This document shows positions 15,313-24,917 of a DNA stretch of 64,000 nt, one piece after another (the first letter of the stretch is position 1; the number at the start of each line of letters is the position of its first letter). The position numbers were made by a program, and so were the translations under genes. The stretch comes from Phytomonospora sp040655735 (GTDB lineage Bacteria > Actinomycetota > Actinomycetes > Mycobacteriales > Micromonosporaceae): positions 62,001 to 126,000 of the forward strand of contig NZ_JBFAKK010000016.1 in the NCBI RefSeq assembly GCF_040655735.1, given 5' to 3'. Under the pieces are notes generated by a model. It made no database searches and was not told where the DNA came from. It saw nothing but the letters and a program-made list of their open reading frames with translations.

Positions 15313-16914
15313 TCACGTGGAGGCGATCGGCTCCTTCTCCAGCTCGCCCGCGTCGACTCCCTTGTCGCCCTCGTCGGCGAAGTAGTCGTCGTCGACGGTC
15401 CCGTCGGCGCCGTCGGGCGTCTTGAGGGCCTTGAGGACCAGGGTCACCAGCACGGTCACGATCAGGTTCATCGCGACGGCCAGCAGACCGGCGTAGAGGG
15501 TCATCTTGGTGTCGAGGCCGAACTTCTCCAGCGGGAAGGCCGAACCGGCCCAGTGCGGCTTGGTCGGGCTGGACACGTTGTAGAGCATCCACATGCCGAA
15601 GCCCATGCCCGCGGCCCAGCCGGCGATCAGCGCGCCCCGGTGGAACCAGCGCGTGTACAGGCCCAGACCGACCGAGGGGAGGGTCTGGAGGATGATCACG
15701 CCGCCGATGAGCTGGAGGTCGATGGAGAACGACGGGTCCAGCAGCAGGATGCACAGCACCGCGCCGATCTTCACGACCAGCGAGACGATCTTGCTGACCT
15801 TGGCCTCCTGCGCCGGCGAGGCGTCCTTCTTCATGTACTCCTTGTAGATGTTGCGGGTGAACAGGTTCGACGCCGCGATCGACATGATGGCCGCCGGGAC
15901 CAGCGCGCCGATGCCGATGGCCGCGAAGGCCACGCCGGTGAACCAGTCGGGGAACATCTTGTCGAAGAGGTTGGGCACGACGGTGTTCATGTCGGTGCCG
16001 ATCGGCGTGATCCCGGCCGCGATGGCCATGAAGCCCAGCAGTGCGATGAGGCCCAGCAGCAGCGAGTAGGCCGGCAGCGCCGACATGTTCCGCTTGATCA
16101 CGTCACGGTTCTTGCTGGCCAGGATCCCGGTCACCGAGTGCGGGTAGAGGAACAGCGCCAGCGCCGACCCGAAGGCCAGCGTCGCGTACTGGAGCTGGTT
16201 GTTGGCGTTGAGCAGGATGCCGTCACCGGGGTTGGGGGAGGCGTCGAACTTCGCCTGCGCCGCCCCGAAGATCTCGCCCCACCCGCCGAGCTTGAGCGGG
16301 ATGTAGATGACCGCGGCCAGGATGACCACGTAGATCAGCACATCCTTAACGAAGGCGATCAGCGCCGGGGCGCGCAGCCCCGACTGGTAGGTGTAGGCCG
16401 CCAGGATCGCGAAAGCGATGATGATCGGGAGGTGTCCCTGGACGCCCATCGCCTTCAGCACCGCCTCGATGCCGATCAGCTGCAGCGCGATGTAGGGCAT
16501 CGTCGCCACGATCCCGGTGATCGCCACGACCAGCGCCAGCGTCGGCGAGCCGAACCGCGAGCGCACGAAGTCGGCCGGGGTGACGAAGCCGTGCCGGTGG
16601 GAGACCGACCACAGCCGGATCAGCACCAGGAACAGCATCGGGTAGATGACCACGGTGTAGGGCACCGCGAAGAAGCCGACCGCGCCGGCGCCGAAGACCA
16701 GCGCGGGGACGGCGACGAACGTGTAGGCGGTGTAGAGGTCGCCGCCGATGAGGAACCAGGTGATCCAGCCACCGAAGTTGCGGCCGCCCAGGCCCCACTC
16801 GTCGAGGTGCTCCATGTCCTTCGGGCGGCGCCAGCGCGCGGCCACGAATCCCATGCCGGACACGCCGAGGAACAGCACGCCGAACACGATCAGTTCGGTC
16901 CACTGGATCGTCAT
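15313..16914 (-). CDS. Sodium:solute symporter, monocarboxylate (MctP)-like
   Basis: This 533-residue protein has about 13 membrane helices and the SSS-family layout: GGRNFGGWITWFLIGGDLYTAYTF near the start, YPMLFLVLIRLWSVSHRHGFVTPADFVRSRFGS, and VPAAIMSIAASNLFTRNIYKEY in the second half. An acidic tail follows. It resembles MctP-type monocarboxylate carriers for lactate, pyruvate or acetate. The preceding gene encodes a DUF3311 protein and its stop overlaps this ATG. This partnership is common for such symporters and supports the assignment. Confidence 0.88.
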   Translation of the reverse strand: MTIQWTELIVFGVLFLGVSGMGFVAARWRRPKDMEHLDEWGLGGRNFGGWITWFLIGGDLYTAYTFVAVPALVFGAGAVGFFAVPYTVVIYPMLFLVLIRLWSVSHRHGFVTPADFVRSRFGSPTLALVVAITGIVATMPYIALQLIGIEAVLKAMGVQGHLPIIIAFAILAAYTYQSGLRAPALIAFVKDVLIYVVILAAVIYIPLKLGGWGEIFGAAQAKFDASPNPGDGILLNANNQLQYATLAFGSALALFLYPHSVTGILASKNRDVIKRNMSALPAYSLLLGLIALLGFMAIAAGITPIGTDMNTVVPNLFDKMFPDWFTGVAFAAIGIGALVPAAIMSIAASNLFTRNIYKEYMKKDASPAQEAKVSKIVSLVVKIGAVLCILLLDPSFSIDLQLIGGVIILQTLPSVGLGLYTRWFHRGALIAGWAAGMGFGMWMLYNVSSPTKPHWAGSAFPLEKFGLDTKMTLYAGLLAVAMNLIVTVLVTLVLKALKTPDGADGTVDDDYFADEGDKGVDAGELEKEPIAST

Positions 16915-17132
16915 GACGACCGCCGCTTCTTCGTCATCTGGTAGACGAGGCTGGTGGTGGCCACGCCGACGAGGATGAACGCCAGCTGGAGCCAGTAGAA
17001 GACGGGGAAGCCGAGCAGTCGCGGTTCGTCGTGGTTGAACAGGAATGTCAGCAGGGGAAGCACCACCGGCACGATCAGCAGCCAGTTCCAGGGGCTGCGA
17101 TCGGAGCGGGGTGAGGGTTGCCGGGTGGTCAA
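16911..17132 (-). CDS. DUF3311 small membrane partner of the symporter
   Basis: This 73-residue protein has two membrane helices (WNWLLIVPVVLPLLTFLF and VFYWLQLAFILVGVATTSLVY) and the DUF3311 pattern. I start it at a TTG (17132) because GGAG lies 9 bases upstream and no ATG or GTG is available in frame. Its stop overlaps the symporter start. DUF3311 proteins accompany SSS symporters much as YhdT-type subunits do and are probably needed for assembly or activity. Confidence 0.8.
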   Translation of the reverse strand: MTTRQPSPRSDRSPWNWLLIVPVVLPLLTFLFNHDEPRLLGFPVFYWLQLAFILVGVATTSLVYQMTKKRRSS

Positions 17133-17315
17133 GGCCGTGACTCCGTTTCGAGGGGCTGTCTTGCTGTGATGTGGAGCACTTCTATCACGTGACCTACGCC
17201 ATGTCACCCCCGTGGCACCGACCGCGCCCCGTTTGCGCGAAGCGGTGAGCCACTGACTACTCCGCAGGCAAAATGATCGGATGGGGGCAAAACGTGCGAA
17301 TGGTCGGTCCGTTTC

Positions 17316-18623
17316 ATGACCGCCTCGACGCCCGCGGGCGCTTCGGAGGCCGAGATCGCCGCGCTGCGCGAGGAGGTCGAACGCCTGCGCGGGCGTAAAG
17401 GAAAATGGCGCCGGGGCGGGCGGTGGGTCGCCGCGACCGCGCTGTTCGTCGTGGCCGCCGTGCTCGCCGGAGTCGCGCTGCTGGCCGGTTTCGTCCGGGA
17501 CGAACTCCTCGACACCGACTCCTACGTCGCCACCGTCGCGCCCCTCGCGCACGACCCCGCGGTGCAGACCGCCGTCGCCGACAGGCTCACCGGCGAGATC
17601 GTCAAGGCCGTCGACTTCGACGACCTCACCAGCCGCACCGTCGACGCCCTCAAGCGCGTCGGCGCGCCTGCGGTCCTCGACTCCCTCGTCGGGACCGTCG
17701 CCGACGCCATCGAGGGCTTCATCGGCACGAAGGTCTCCCAGATCGTCGCCTCGGACACCTTCGCCGACGCCTGGGCCGACGCCAACCGGATCGCCCACAC
17801 CCAGCTCGACGCCGTCCTCACCGGTCAGGACAGCGAGTTCGTGACCACCACCGACACCACCGTCTCGGTCGACCTCGGCGCCTTCCTGGAGGTCGTCAAG
17901 CAGCGGCTCGTCGAGGGCGGCTTCGGGCTCGCCGCGAAGGTCCCGGCGGTGTCCATCCAGTTCACCGTCTTCGACTCGCCCGACCTGGCCAAGGCGCAGC
18001 GGCTCACGAAGCTGCTCAACACCGTCGCCACCTGGCTGCCGTGGCTGGTGCTGGTCCTGGTCGTCGCGGGCCTGGCCGCCGCGCCGCGCCGGCGCACCGG
18101 GCTGCTGATCGGCGGGATCTGCCTGCTGGTGATGGCCGCGATACTCGTGCTGGCGCTGCCGGCGGTCCGCACCTACTACCTGAACCACCTTCCGTCGGGC
18201 GTGTCGCCCGACGCGGCGGCGGTGGTCTACGACCAGGTCGTCGCCCAGCTGGCCAACGCGTTCGAGGCGCTGCTGGTCGCCGCGGTCATCTGGGTGGTCG
18301 CCGCCTTCGTGGCGGGCCCGAGCCGTCTGGCCGGCGCCTTCCGCGGGGTCGTCGTGCACGGCTGCGAGTGGCTCGCCCGGATTCTCGGGCACCTGTGGCC
18401 GCCGCTCGGCCGCGCCGGGCAGGCGGTCGCGCGCTGGTACCGGCCGGTGCAGGTCGCGGCGGTGGTCGTGGCCGTCCTGACGCTGGTGCTCGACGACCGG
18501 CCGGGGCCTTCCTCGGTGCTGTGGACGGCGCTGTGGACGACGCTGTTCGTGCTGGTCCTGGAGGTGGTCGTGCGCATCCCGCCGCCGCTTCAGCCGGAGT
18601 CGCCGGTCTCCTCGTCCTCCTGA
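17316..18623 (+). CDS. Multi-pass membrane protein of unknown function
   Basis: This 435-residue protein starts with a short coiled-coil stretch (EIAALREEVERLRGRK) and a first membrane helix at about residues 38-60. An extracellular domain of about 180 residues follows (DSYVATVAPLAHDPAVQTAVADRLTGEIV, a pattern seen in actinobacterial membrane proteins of unknown role). Four or five further helices lie between about residues 240 and 425. It may be a surface-exposed sensor or scaffold; I cannot give a function. Its 3' end overlaps the convergent cation-exporter gene by 34 bp. Confidence 0.75.
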   Translation: MTASTPAGASEAEIAALREEVERLRGRKGKWRRGGRWVAATALFVVAAVLAGVALLAGFVRDELLDTDSYVATVAPLAHDPAVQTAVADRLTGEIVKAVDFDDLTSRTVDALKRVGAPAVLDSLVGTVADAIEGFIGTKVSQIVASDTFADAWADANRIAHTQLDAVLTGQDSEFVTTTDTTVSVDLGAFLEVVKQRLVEGGFGLAAKVPAVSIQFTVFDSPDLAKAQRLTKLLNTVATWLPWLVLVLVVAGLAAAPRRRTGLLIGGICLLVMAAILVLALPAVRTYYLNHLPSGVSPDAAAVVYDQVVAQLANAFEALLVAAVIWVVAAFVAGPSRLAGAFRGVVVHGCEWLARILGHLWPPLGRAGQAVARWYRPVQVAAVVVAVLTLVLDDRPGPSSVLWTALWTTLFVLVLEVVVRIPPPLQPESPVSSSS

Positions 18624-19558
18624 GCGACGCGGCCCGGGGTCGGGTCGAGGAACAGGTAGGCGATCGACGGGAAGCGAGCGCGGAGCCGGCGCTCGGCGGC
18701 GTCGGCGGCGATCTCGATGCGCCCGGCGGTCACCGAGTCGACGAAGTCGACCTTCGCGGCGACCAGCACCGAGGCCGGCCCCATGTGCATCGCGACCAGC
18801 TCGCGAACCTGGTTCACCTCCTCGATGCCCTCGAGTTCGGTGATGATCGACTCGCGCAGCTTCGCCGGGACAGACTGGCCGACCAGCAGCGACATGTTCG
18901 CCACCGCGAGGGTCACCGCGACGGCGATCAGCAGAAGACCGATGAGGACGGAGGCGGCGCCGTCGTAGACCGGGCTGCCGGTGATCTCGGTGAGCGCCAG
19001 GCCGCCGGCGGCGATGATGAGCCCGGCGAGGGCCGCGAAGTCTTCGAGGACGACGGCCTTGAGCGTGGTGTCGGGGGTGAGCCGCAGGAAGCGGCGCATT
19101 CCGACCCGCCAGCGCCTCGCCTCGTCGCGGGTCTGGCGCAGGCCGCGGATCAGCGAGATCGACTCCAGGACGAAGGAGACGGCCAGCACGATGTAGGAGA
19201 TCAGGTAGTCGCCGGGCTCGTGGTCGCCGGTCATCTCCTGGATGCCGTGCCCGATGGAGAAGCCGCCGCCGGCGATGAACGTGAAGGCGGCGGCGATGAA
19301 GGCCCAGAAGTAGGCCTCGCGCCCGTAACCGAAGGGGTGGCGGCGGCTGGCGGGTTTCCCGGACCGGCGCAGCGCCACGAACAAGAAGACCTCGGTGGCG
19401 GTGTCGGCGAGGGAGTGCGCGGCCTCCGACAGCATCGCCGAGGAGCCGCTGAGCAGGCCCGCGATGCCCTTGGCCACCGCGATCGACAGGTTCATCGCCC
19501 CGGCGAGCAGGACCGTCCCGACGCTCTCCTCGCTGACCGGCTGCGCGCCCTCGCTCAC
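18590..19558 (-). CDS. Cation diffusion facilitator (CDF) transporter
   Basis: I start this at the GTG at 19558 (322 residues), which has an AGGAGG five bases upstream. The protein has the CDF fold: helices with SEAAHSLADTATE carrying the metal-binding His/Asp pair, RRHPFGYGREAYFWAF, six membrane helices, and a C-terminal cytoplasmic domain (VRELVAMHMGPASVLVAAKVDF). CDF proteins export Zn, Mn, Fe or Co in exchange for protons; the metal cannot be told here. It overlaps the convergent neighbour at the 3' end. Confidence 0.9.
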   Translation of the reverse strand: MSEGAQPVSEESVGTVLLAGAMNLSIAVAKGIAGLLSGSSAMLSEAAHSLADTATEVFLFVALRRSGKPASRRHPFGYGREAYFWAFIAAAFTFIAGGGFSIGHGIQEMTGDHEPGDYLISYIVLAVSFVLESISLIRGLRQTRDEARRWRVGMRRFLRLTPDTTLKAVVLEDFAALAGLIIAAGGLALTEITGSPVYDGAASVLIGLLLIAVAVTLAVANMSLLVGQSVPAKLRESIITELEGIEEVNQVRELVAMHMGPASVLVAAKVDFVDSVTAGRIEIAADAAERRLRARFPSIAYLFLDPTPGRVAQEDEETGDSG

Positions 19559-19700
19559 CGGGCCTCCTGTGGGTCGTGTCCGCCGCGATCCGTCGAGGAT
19601 ATGGGCCCGGCCGCCCCATCCCGGCTCCAACGCGCCAAGGGCGCGTCACGGGTGGTAAACCGGGATGACCGCGTCTCGGCCGCGTACGTAAACTCAGGCC

Positions 19701-22346
19701 GTGACCAACGCACCCGAACCGCAGCCCCGAGCGTCCCTTCCGTCCCAGTACGCGCCCGCCGAGGTCGAGACGGCGCGCTACGAGCGGTGGGTAGCCGACG
19801 GCCGGTTCCGGGCCGAGGCCGACAGCGACAAGCCGGCCTACTGCATCGTCATCCCGCCGCCCAACGTGACGGGGAACCTGCACGTCGGGCACGCCTTCGA
19901 GCACACCCTCATCGACGCCGTCATCCGCCGCAAGCGCATGCAGGGCTTCGAGGCGCTGTGGCAGCCGGGCATGGACCACGCCGGCATCGCCACCCAGAAC
20001 GTGGTCGAGCGCAAGCTCGCCGCCGAGGGCGTCTCGCGGCACGACCTCGGGCGCGAGGCCTTCGTCGAGAAGGTCTGGGAGTGGAAGGACGAGTCGGGCG
20101 GGCAGATCCTCGACCAGATGAAGCGCCTCGGCGACTCCGTCGACTGGGACCGCGAGCGCTTCACGATGGACGAGGGCCTCTCGCGGGCGGTCCGCACGAT
20201 CTTCAAGCGGCTCTACGACGACGAGCTGATCTACCGCGCCGAGCGCATCATCAACTGGTGCCCGCGCTGCCAGACCGCGATCAGCGACATCGAGGTCGAC
20301 CACAGCGACGACGACGGCGAACTCGTGTCGATCCGCTACGGCGACGGTGAGAACTCGATCGTGGTGGCCACGACCCGGGCGGAGACGATGCTGGGCGACA
20401 CCGCCGTGGCCGTCCACCCCGACGACGAGCGCTACCGGCACCTGGTCGGCACCGAGATCGAGCTTCCGCTGACCGGCCGCCGGATCCCGATCGTGGCCGA
20501 CGCGCACGTCGACCCGGCTTTCGGGACGGGCGCGGTGAAGGTGACGCCGGCGCACGACCCCAACGACTTCGAGATCGGGCAGCGCCACGACCTGCCGTCG
20601 ATCACGGTCATGGACGAGCGCGCGGTGATCACCGCGCACGGCCCCTTCCTGGGCCTCGACCGTTTCGAGGCGCGTCCGGCGATCGTGGCGGCGCTGCGCG
20701 CGCAGGGCCGGATCGTGGCGGAGAAGCGTCCCTACGTGCACGCCGTCGGGCACTGCTCGCGGTGCAAGACGACGATCGAGCCGCGGCTGTCGAAGCAGTG
20801 GTTCGTGCGGGTGGCGCCGCTGGCGAAGGCCGCGGGCGACGCCGTGCGCGACGGCCGCGTGAAGGTCTCGCCGCCGGAGATGGAGAAGCGCTACTTCGCC
20901 TGGGTCGACAACCTGCACGACTGGTGCATCTCACGTCAGCTGTGGTGGGGGCACCGGATCCCGATCTGGCACGGCCCCAATGGCGAGCAGGTCTGCCTCG
21001 CCGAGGGCGAGGAGCCGCCGGCCGGGTACGAGCAGGACCCCGACGTGCTCGACACCTGGTTCTCCTCGGCGCTGTGGCCCTTCTCGACGATGGGCTGGCC
21101 CGACGAGACGCCCGACCTGGCGAAGTTCTATCCGAACTCGATCCTGATCACCGGCTACGACATCCTGTTCTTCTGGGTGGCGCGGATGATGATGTTCGGG
21201 CTCTACGCGTTCTCCGACGCCGAGCCGGCGCAGGCGGTGCCGTTCAAGGAGATCGTGCTGCACGGCATGGTCCGCGACCAGTTCGGCAAGAAGATGTCGA
21301 AGTCCTTCGGCAACGCCGTCGACCCGATCGAGTGGATGGACCGCTACGGCGCCGACTCGATGCGGTTCACCCTCGCGCTGGGCGCCAACCCGGGCGTGGA
21401 CGTGCCGATCGGCGAGGACTGGGTGCAGGCCTCGCGCAACTTCTGCAACAAGCTGTGGAACGCCACGCGCTTCGCGCTGATGTCGGGGGCCACGACCGAG
21501 GGCGAGCTGCCCGCCGCGGAGGGGCTGTCCACGGTGGACAGGTGGATCCTCTCGCGGCTGAACCACACCGTGGCGGCCGTCGACGAGTACTACGCCGACT
21601 ACGAGTTCGCCAAGCTCTCCGACGCGCTGCGCCACTTCGCGTGGGACGACGTCTGCGACTGGTACGTGGAGCTGATCAAGCCGGTCCTGGCCGAGGGCGG
21701 CGTGGCCGCCGAGCGCACGCGCCGGGTCCTCGGCGAGGTGCTGGAGACGCTGCTGCGTCTGCTGCACCCGCTGATCCCCTTCGTGACCGAGGAGCTGTGG
21801 CTGGCGCTGACGCGCGGCGACCAGCTGGGCGAGTCGGTGATGATCGCGCCGTGGCCGCAGCCGCGCACGTCGTACTACGACGAGATCGCCGAGACCCGCG
21901 TGGAGACGCTGCAGCGGGTGGTCGGCGAGATCCGGCGCTTCCGCAACGACCAGGGCGTCAAGCCCAGCCAGCGCGTGGCGACGCGCCTGACGGGCCTCGA
22001 CGCGTCCGGGATCGGCGGCGACGAGCCGATGATCCGCGCGCTGGCGCGGCTGGAGGCGGCCGGTGCCGACTTCACCGCGACGGCCTCGCTGGCCATCGAC
22101 GGGGACGTGACGGTGGAGTTCGACACACGCGGGACCATCGACGTCGCCGCCGAGCGGGCGCGCCTGACCAAGGACCTCGCGGTCGTCGGCAAGGAACTGG
22201 AGCAGTGCCGCCGCAAGCTCGGCAACGAGGCCTTCCTGGCCAAGGCGCCCGACGCGATCGTGGCCGGCATCCGGGAGCGCGAGGCGGCCGCGGTCGCCTC
22301 GATCGAGCGCATCGAGGCGGCCTTGGCGAGCCTGCCGGAGGCGTAG
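19701..22346 (+). CDS. valS: Valyl-tRNA synthetase
   Basis: This is a class I synthetase of 881 residues, the usual ValRS length. It has the HIGH motif as HVGH in PPNVTGNLHVGHAF (about residue 55), the CP1 editing domain with TTRAETMLGDTAVAVHPDD, a WWGHRIPIW segment and the KMSKS loop (GKKMSKSFGN, about residue 530). The C-terminal coiled-coil tRNA arm is present. It charges tRNA-Val in the cytoplasm and edits misactivated Thr. The start is a GTG. A strong terminator follows, so the gene is monocistronic. Confidence 0.97.
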   Translation: MTNAPEPQPRASLPSQYAPAEVETARYERWVADGRFRAEADSDKPAYCIVIPPPNVTGNLHVGHAFEHTLIDAVIRRKRMQGFEALWQPGMDHAGIATQNVVERKLAAEGVSRHDLGREAFVEKVWEWKDESGGQILDQMKRLGDSVDWDRERFTMDEGLSRAVRTIFKRLYDDELIYRAERIINWCPRCQTAISDIEVDHSDDDGELVSIRYGDGENSIVVATTRAETMLGDTAVAVHPDDERYRHLVGTEIELPLTGRRIPIVADAHVDPAFGTGAVKVTPAHDPNDFEIGQRHDLPSITVMDERAVITAHGPFLGLDRFEARPAIVAALRAQGRIVAEKRPYVHAVGHCSRCKTTIEPRLSKQWFVRVAPLAKAAGDAVRDGRVKVSPPEMEKRYFAWVDNLHDWCISRQLWWGHRIPIWHGPNGEQVCLAEGEEPPAGYEQDPDVLDTWFSSALWPFSTMGWPDETPDLAKFYPNSILITGYDILFFWVARMMMFGLYAFSDAEPAQAVPFKEIVLHGMVRDQFGKKMSKSFGNAVDPIEWMDRYGADSMRFTLALGANPGVDVPIGEDWVQASRNFCNKLWNATRFALMSGATTEGELPAAEGLSTVDRWILSRLNHTVAAVDEYYADYEFAKLSDALRHFAWDDVCDWYVELIKPVLAEGGVAAERTRRVLGEVLETLLRLLHPLIPFVTEELWLALTRGDQLGESVMIAPWPQPRTSYYDEIAETRVETLQRVVGEIRRFRNDQGVKPSQRVATRLTGLDASGIGGDEPMIRALARLEAAGADFTATASLAIDGDVTVEFDTRGTIDVAAERARLTKDLAVVGKELEQCRRKLGNEAFLAKAPDAIVAGIREREAAAVASIERIEAALASLPEA

Positions 22347-22365
22347 CGGGAGCGAACGACGAGGA

Positions 22366-22394
22366 ACGGCCCCCGCCGGCGAGGCGGGGGCCGT
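22366..22394 (+). terminator. Terminator after valS
   Basis: ACGGCCCCCGCC and GGCGGGGGCCGT form a perfect 12-bp stem with a 5-base loop, followed by TTCGTT, 19 bp after the stop. Confidence 0.9.
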
Positions 22395-22418
22395 TTCGTT
22401 GCCGCGGCCATAAAATCA

Positions 22419-22438
22419 CTGTACGCTTCTATGTACAT
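22419..22438. promoter_or_regulatory. Probable YefM operator
   Basis: TGTAC (22420-22424) and TGTACA (22432-22437) are two half-palindromes within 20 bp directly before the antitoxin ribosome site. TGTACA cores are the known recognition element of YefM-YoeB autoregulation in E. coli, so this is the likely operator. Confidence 0.5.
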
Positions 22439-22452
22439 CTCTGGAGGTATGT

Positions 22453-22704
22453 ATGAAGACGATCTCGTTCACCGAGTCGAGAGCGAACTACGCACAGACT
22501 CTCGATGCGGTCGTCAACGATCGCGAGGAGGTAGTGGTGACCCGTGCGGGCCACGAAGCGGTCGTCATCGTTTCGCTTGAGGAGTACGAGTCGCTCAAGG
22601 AGACGGCTTACCTCCTGCGCAGCCCCGAGAACGCCCGCCGGTTGCTGGCCTCAATCGACCGGCTTGAGCGCGGGGACGGTATCGAGAAGGGCTTGATCGA
22701 TTGA
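22453..22704 (+). CDS. yefM: YefM/Phd-family antitoxin
   Basis: This 83-residue protein starts MKTISFTESRANYAQTLDAV and continues VVVTRAGHEAVVIVSLEEYESLKETAYLL, the classic YefM pattern: an N-terminal DNA-binding fold, then a flexible acidic tail that wraps the toxin. It neutralises YoeB and represses its own promoter. A GGAGG precedes the start. The stop overlaps the toxin's TTG start. Confidence 0.94.
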   Translation: MKTISFTESRANYAQTLDAVVNDREEVVVTRAGHEAVVIVSLEEYESLKETAYLLRSPENARRLLASIDRLERGDGIEKGLID

Positions 22705-22961
22705 AGCTCCTGTGGGACGAAGCCGCCTGGGAAGACTATGTCCACTGGCAGACGCAGGATCGCAAGGTCCTCAAGCGAATCAATCTGCTGATCACCGATA
22801 TTCAGCGCAACGGCAATGAGGGGATCGGTAAGCCGGAGTCGCTGAAACACGGTTTTCACGGGTACTGGTTTCGTCGCATTACGTCGGAACATCGTCTGGT
22901 TTACAAGATCGTCGACGAACAGATTCGTGTGGCTGCATGTAGGTACCACTATTCCCCCTGA
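22701..22961 (+). CDS. yoeB: YoeB/Txe-family mRNA endonuclease toxin
   Basis: This 86-residue protein has a YoeB fold. It begins MKLLWDEAAWEDYVHWQTQDRK and ends with SLKHGFHGYWFRRITSEHRLVYKI and CRYHYSP. The catalytic Glu, Arg and terminal His-Tyr residues of this family are present. YoeB cleaves mRNA in the ribosomal A site. The TTG start overlaps the antitoxin stop, so the toxin depends on antitoxin translation. The module sits between valS and folC and is probably mobile. Confidence 0.94.
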   Translation: MKLLWDEAAWEDYVHWQTQDRKVLKRINLLITDIQRNGNEGIGKPESLKHGFHGYWFRRITSEHRLVYKIVDEQIRVAACRYHYSP

Positions 22962-23020
22962 CCCACCCCGCCCGACCCGGGCCCACCTCGCCGCCCGGCC
23001 CCACCAACTACGCTGACCTC

Positions 23021-24340
23021 GTGAACCAAGACTTCGCGGCCGTCAACGCCGAGCTGGAGGCCCGCGGATTCAGCCGCTGGGTCTTCAAGCTCGAACGCAT
23101 CAAGGCGCTCCTTGACCTGCTGGGCAACCCCGAGCGCGCCTTCCGGGCGATCCACATCACGGGCACCAACGGCAAGACCACCACCGCCCGCATGATCGAG
23201 TCGCTGCTGCGCGCCCACGGCCTGCGCACCGGGCGCTACACCAGCCCGCACCTGAAGTCGATCACCGAACGCATCAGCATCGACGGCGAGTTCATCTCCG
23301 AGGAGGACTTCGTCCGCGTCTACCGCGAGGTCGCGCCCCTGGCCGAACTCGCCGACCAGCGCTACGACGAGACCCTCACCTACTTCGACATCACCACGGC
23401 CCTGGCCTTCGCGGCCTTCGCCGACGCGCCCGTCGACGTCGGCGTCATCGAGGTCGGCCTGGGCGGTGAGACCGACGCCACGAACGTCCTCGGTGCCGAG
23501 GTGGCCGTCATCACGCCCATCGGCCTCGACCACACCGAATGGCTCGGCGACCGCGTCGAGGACATCGCCGACATGAAGGCCGGCATCATCCACAAGGGCG
23601 CCACCCTCGTCACCGCCGAGCAGGAGCCCGAGGCCCTCGAACCGCTGCTGCGCCGCTCGGCCCAGGTCGGCGCGACCGTCATGCGCGAGGGCAAGGACTT
23701 CGGCGTCACCGAGCGCTACCTCGCCTTCGGCGGCCAGGTCCTCACCCTCCAGGGCATCGGGGAACGCTACGAGGAGGTCTTCGTGCCCCTCCACGGCGCC
23801 CACCAGGCGCAGAACGCGACGATCGCGCTCGCCGCCGTCGAGTCGCTGCTGGGCGCCGGACTCGACGCCGAGGTCGTGCGCGAGGGCTTCGCGCAGGTCA
23901 CCTCGCCGGGCCGGATGGAGCGGGTGCGGACCGCGCCGACGGTGCTCCTCGACGTCGCCCACAACCCGCACGGCATGGCCGCGACGGTCAAGGCCGTCGG
24001 CGAGGAGTTCGGTTTCGAGCGGCTGATCGTGGTCATCGGCGTCGTCGCCGACAAGGACGTCGAGGGCATGCTCGAACTCCTCGAACCGATCACCGACCAG
24101 CTCATCGTGACGCGCAGCCAGAACCCGCGCGCGATGGCGCCGGCGAAGATCGCGCGCTTCGCCGAGGACATCATGGGCGAGGAGCGGGTCCAGATCGAGG
24201 CCTCGCTGCCCGAGGCGATCGAGCTGGCCGTCGAGCGCGCCGAGGAGGCCGCCGGGATCACCCTGGGGGCGTCGGGCGTGCTGATCACCGGGTCGGCGTA
24301 CCTCGTCGGCGAGGCGCGGACGCTGCTGGTGCGCGACTGA
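23021..24340 (+). CDS. folC: Folylpolyglutamate synthase / dihydrofolate synthase
   Basis: This is a Mur-ligase-type enzyme of 439 residues. It has a P-loop GTNGKTTT at about residues 48-55, TSPHLKSITERI for the folate side, a central LGGETDATN, and a C-terminal domain with LLDVAHNPHG. It adds glutamate to dihydropteroate and then to folates. It starts at a GTG. The next gene, 32 bp on, is the DUF4233 membrane protein that commonly follows folC in actinobacteria, so the two probably form one operon. Confidence 0.96.
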   Translation: MNQDFAAVNAELEARGFSRWVFKLERIKALLDLLGNPERAFRAIHITGTNGKTTTARMIESLLRAHGLRTGRYTSPHLKSITERISIDGEFISEEDFVRVYREVAPLAELADQRYDETLTYFDITTALAFAAFADAPVDVGVIEVGLGGETDATNVLGAEVAVITPIGLDHTEWLGDRVEDIADMKAGIIHKGATLVTAEQEPEALEPLLRRSAQVGATVMREGKDFGVTERYLAFGGQVLTLQGIGERYEEVFVPLHGAHQAQNATIALAAVESLLGAGLDAEVVREGFAQVTSPGRMERVRTAPTVLLDVAHNPHGMAATVKAVGEEFGFERLIVVIGVVADKDVEGMLELLEPITDQLIVTRSQNPRAMAPAKIARFAEDIMGEERVQIEASLPEAIELAVERAEEAAGITLGASGVLITGSAYLVGEARTLLVRD

Positions 24341-24372
24341 GTGCCGGGGGCCACCCCCGTACCCTTGCACCC

Positions 24373-24804
24373 GTGGAACAGGTGCGCGAAGAAGCCGTCG
24401 ACCAGACCGACGCCGTTGCCGACGCCGAGTCCGGTACCGACCCCGCGACCGAGTCCGGCCTGCGCAATCCCGAGCGCGCGGCCCGGGGTCTCGGCGCGAT
24501 GGTCCTCGCCCTGGAGGCCCTGGTCCTGCTGCTGGCGATCGCGCCGCTGAACATGCTCGACGTGCCGCACCTGGGCCTGGCCATCACGGTTGTCCTGGTC
24601 CTGGTCGTCGCGGCGGTCGTGCTGGCCGGGATGATGAAGCGGCCGTGGGCGTGGCTCGCCGGCGGGGCCCTTCAGGTCGCGCTGCTCCCGTGCGCGGTGT
24701 TCCACTGGTCACTGGCCGCGATCGGTGTGGTGTTCGGCCTGGTCTGGCTGTACTCGCTCCATGTGCGCAAGGTGCTGTCGCGCCCGCCGGTGCGCGAGTC
24801 CTGA
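24373..24804 (+). CDS. DUF4233 membrane protein
   Basis: This has 143 residues from a GTG at 24373. An acidic N-terminus of about 35 residues precedes four membrane helices: GAMVLALEALVLLLAIAP, LGLAITVVLVLVVAAVVLAG, WLAGGALQVALLPCA and IGVVFGLVWLYSLHVRK. The DUF4233 family is found right after folC in many actinobacteria and has no known role. The context suggests a shared operon with folC rather than an enzymatic partnership. Confidence 0.85.
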   Translation: MEQVREEAVDQTDAVADAESGTDPATESGLRNPERAARGLGAMVLALEALVLLLAIAPLNMLDVPHLGLAITVVLVLVVAAVVLAGMMKRPWAWLAGGALQVALLPCAVFHWSLAAIGVVFGLVWLYSLHVRKVLSRPPVRES

Positions 24805-24917
24805 TCTCGACTCGGCCACGAACAGGTCACGGAAGATCCCGGCGCAACCCAACCGTCATCTGAACGCGTTTTCCTCAGCAGAGAGTTCTTCACTTTCATC
24901 GAGGACGGACGACGATC

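Noticed and set aside
16911..20918. A very long open frame on the reverse strand covering the membrane protein, CDF and valS region
   Set aside because: Only its last 73 codons (DUF3311) look like protein. The rest is antisense to convincing genes and is open because of GC-rich codon structure.
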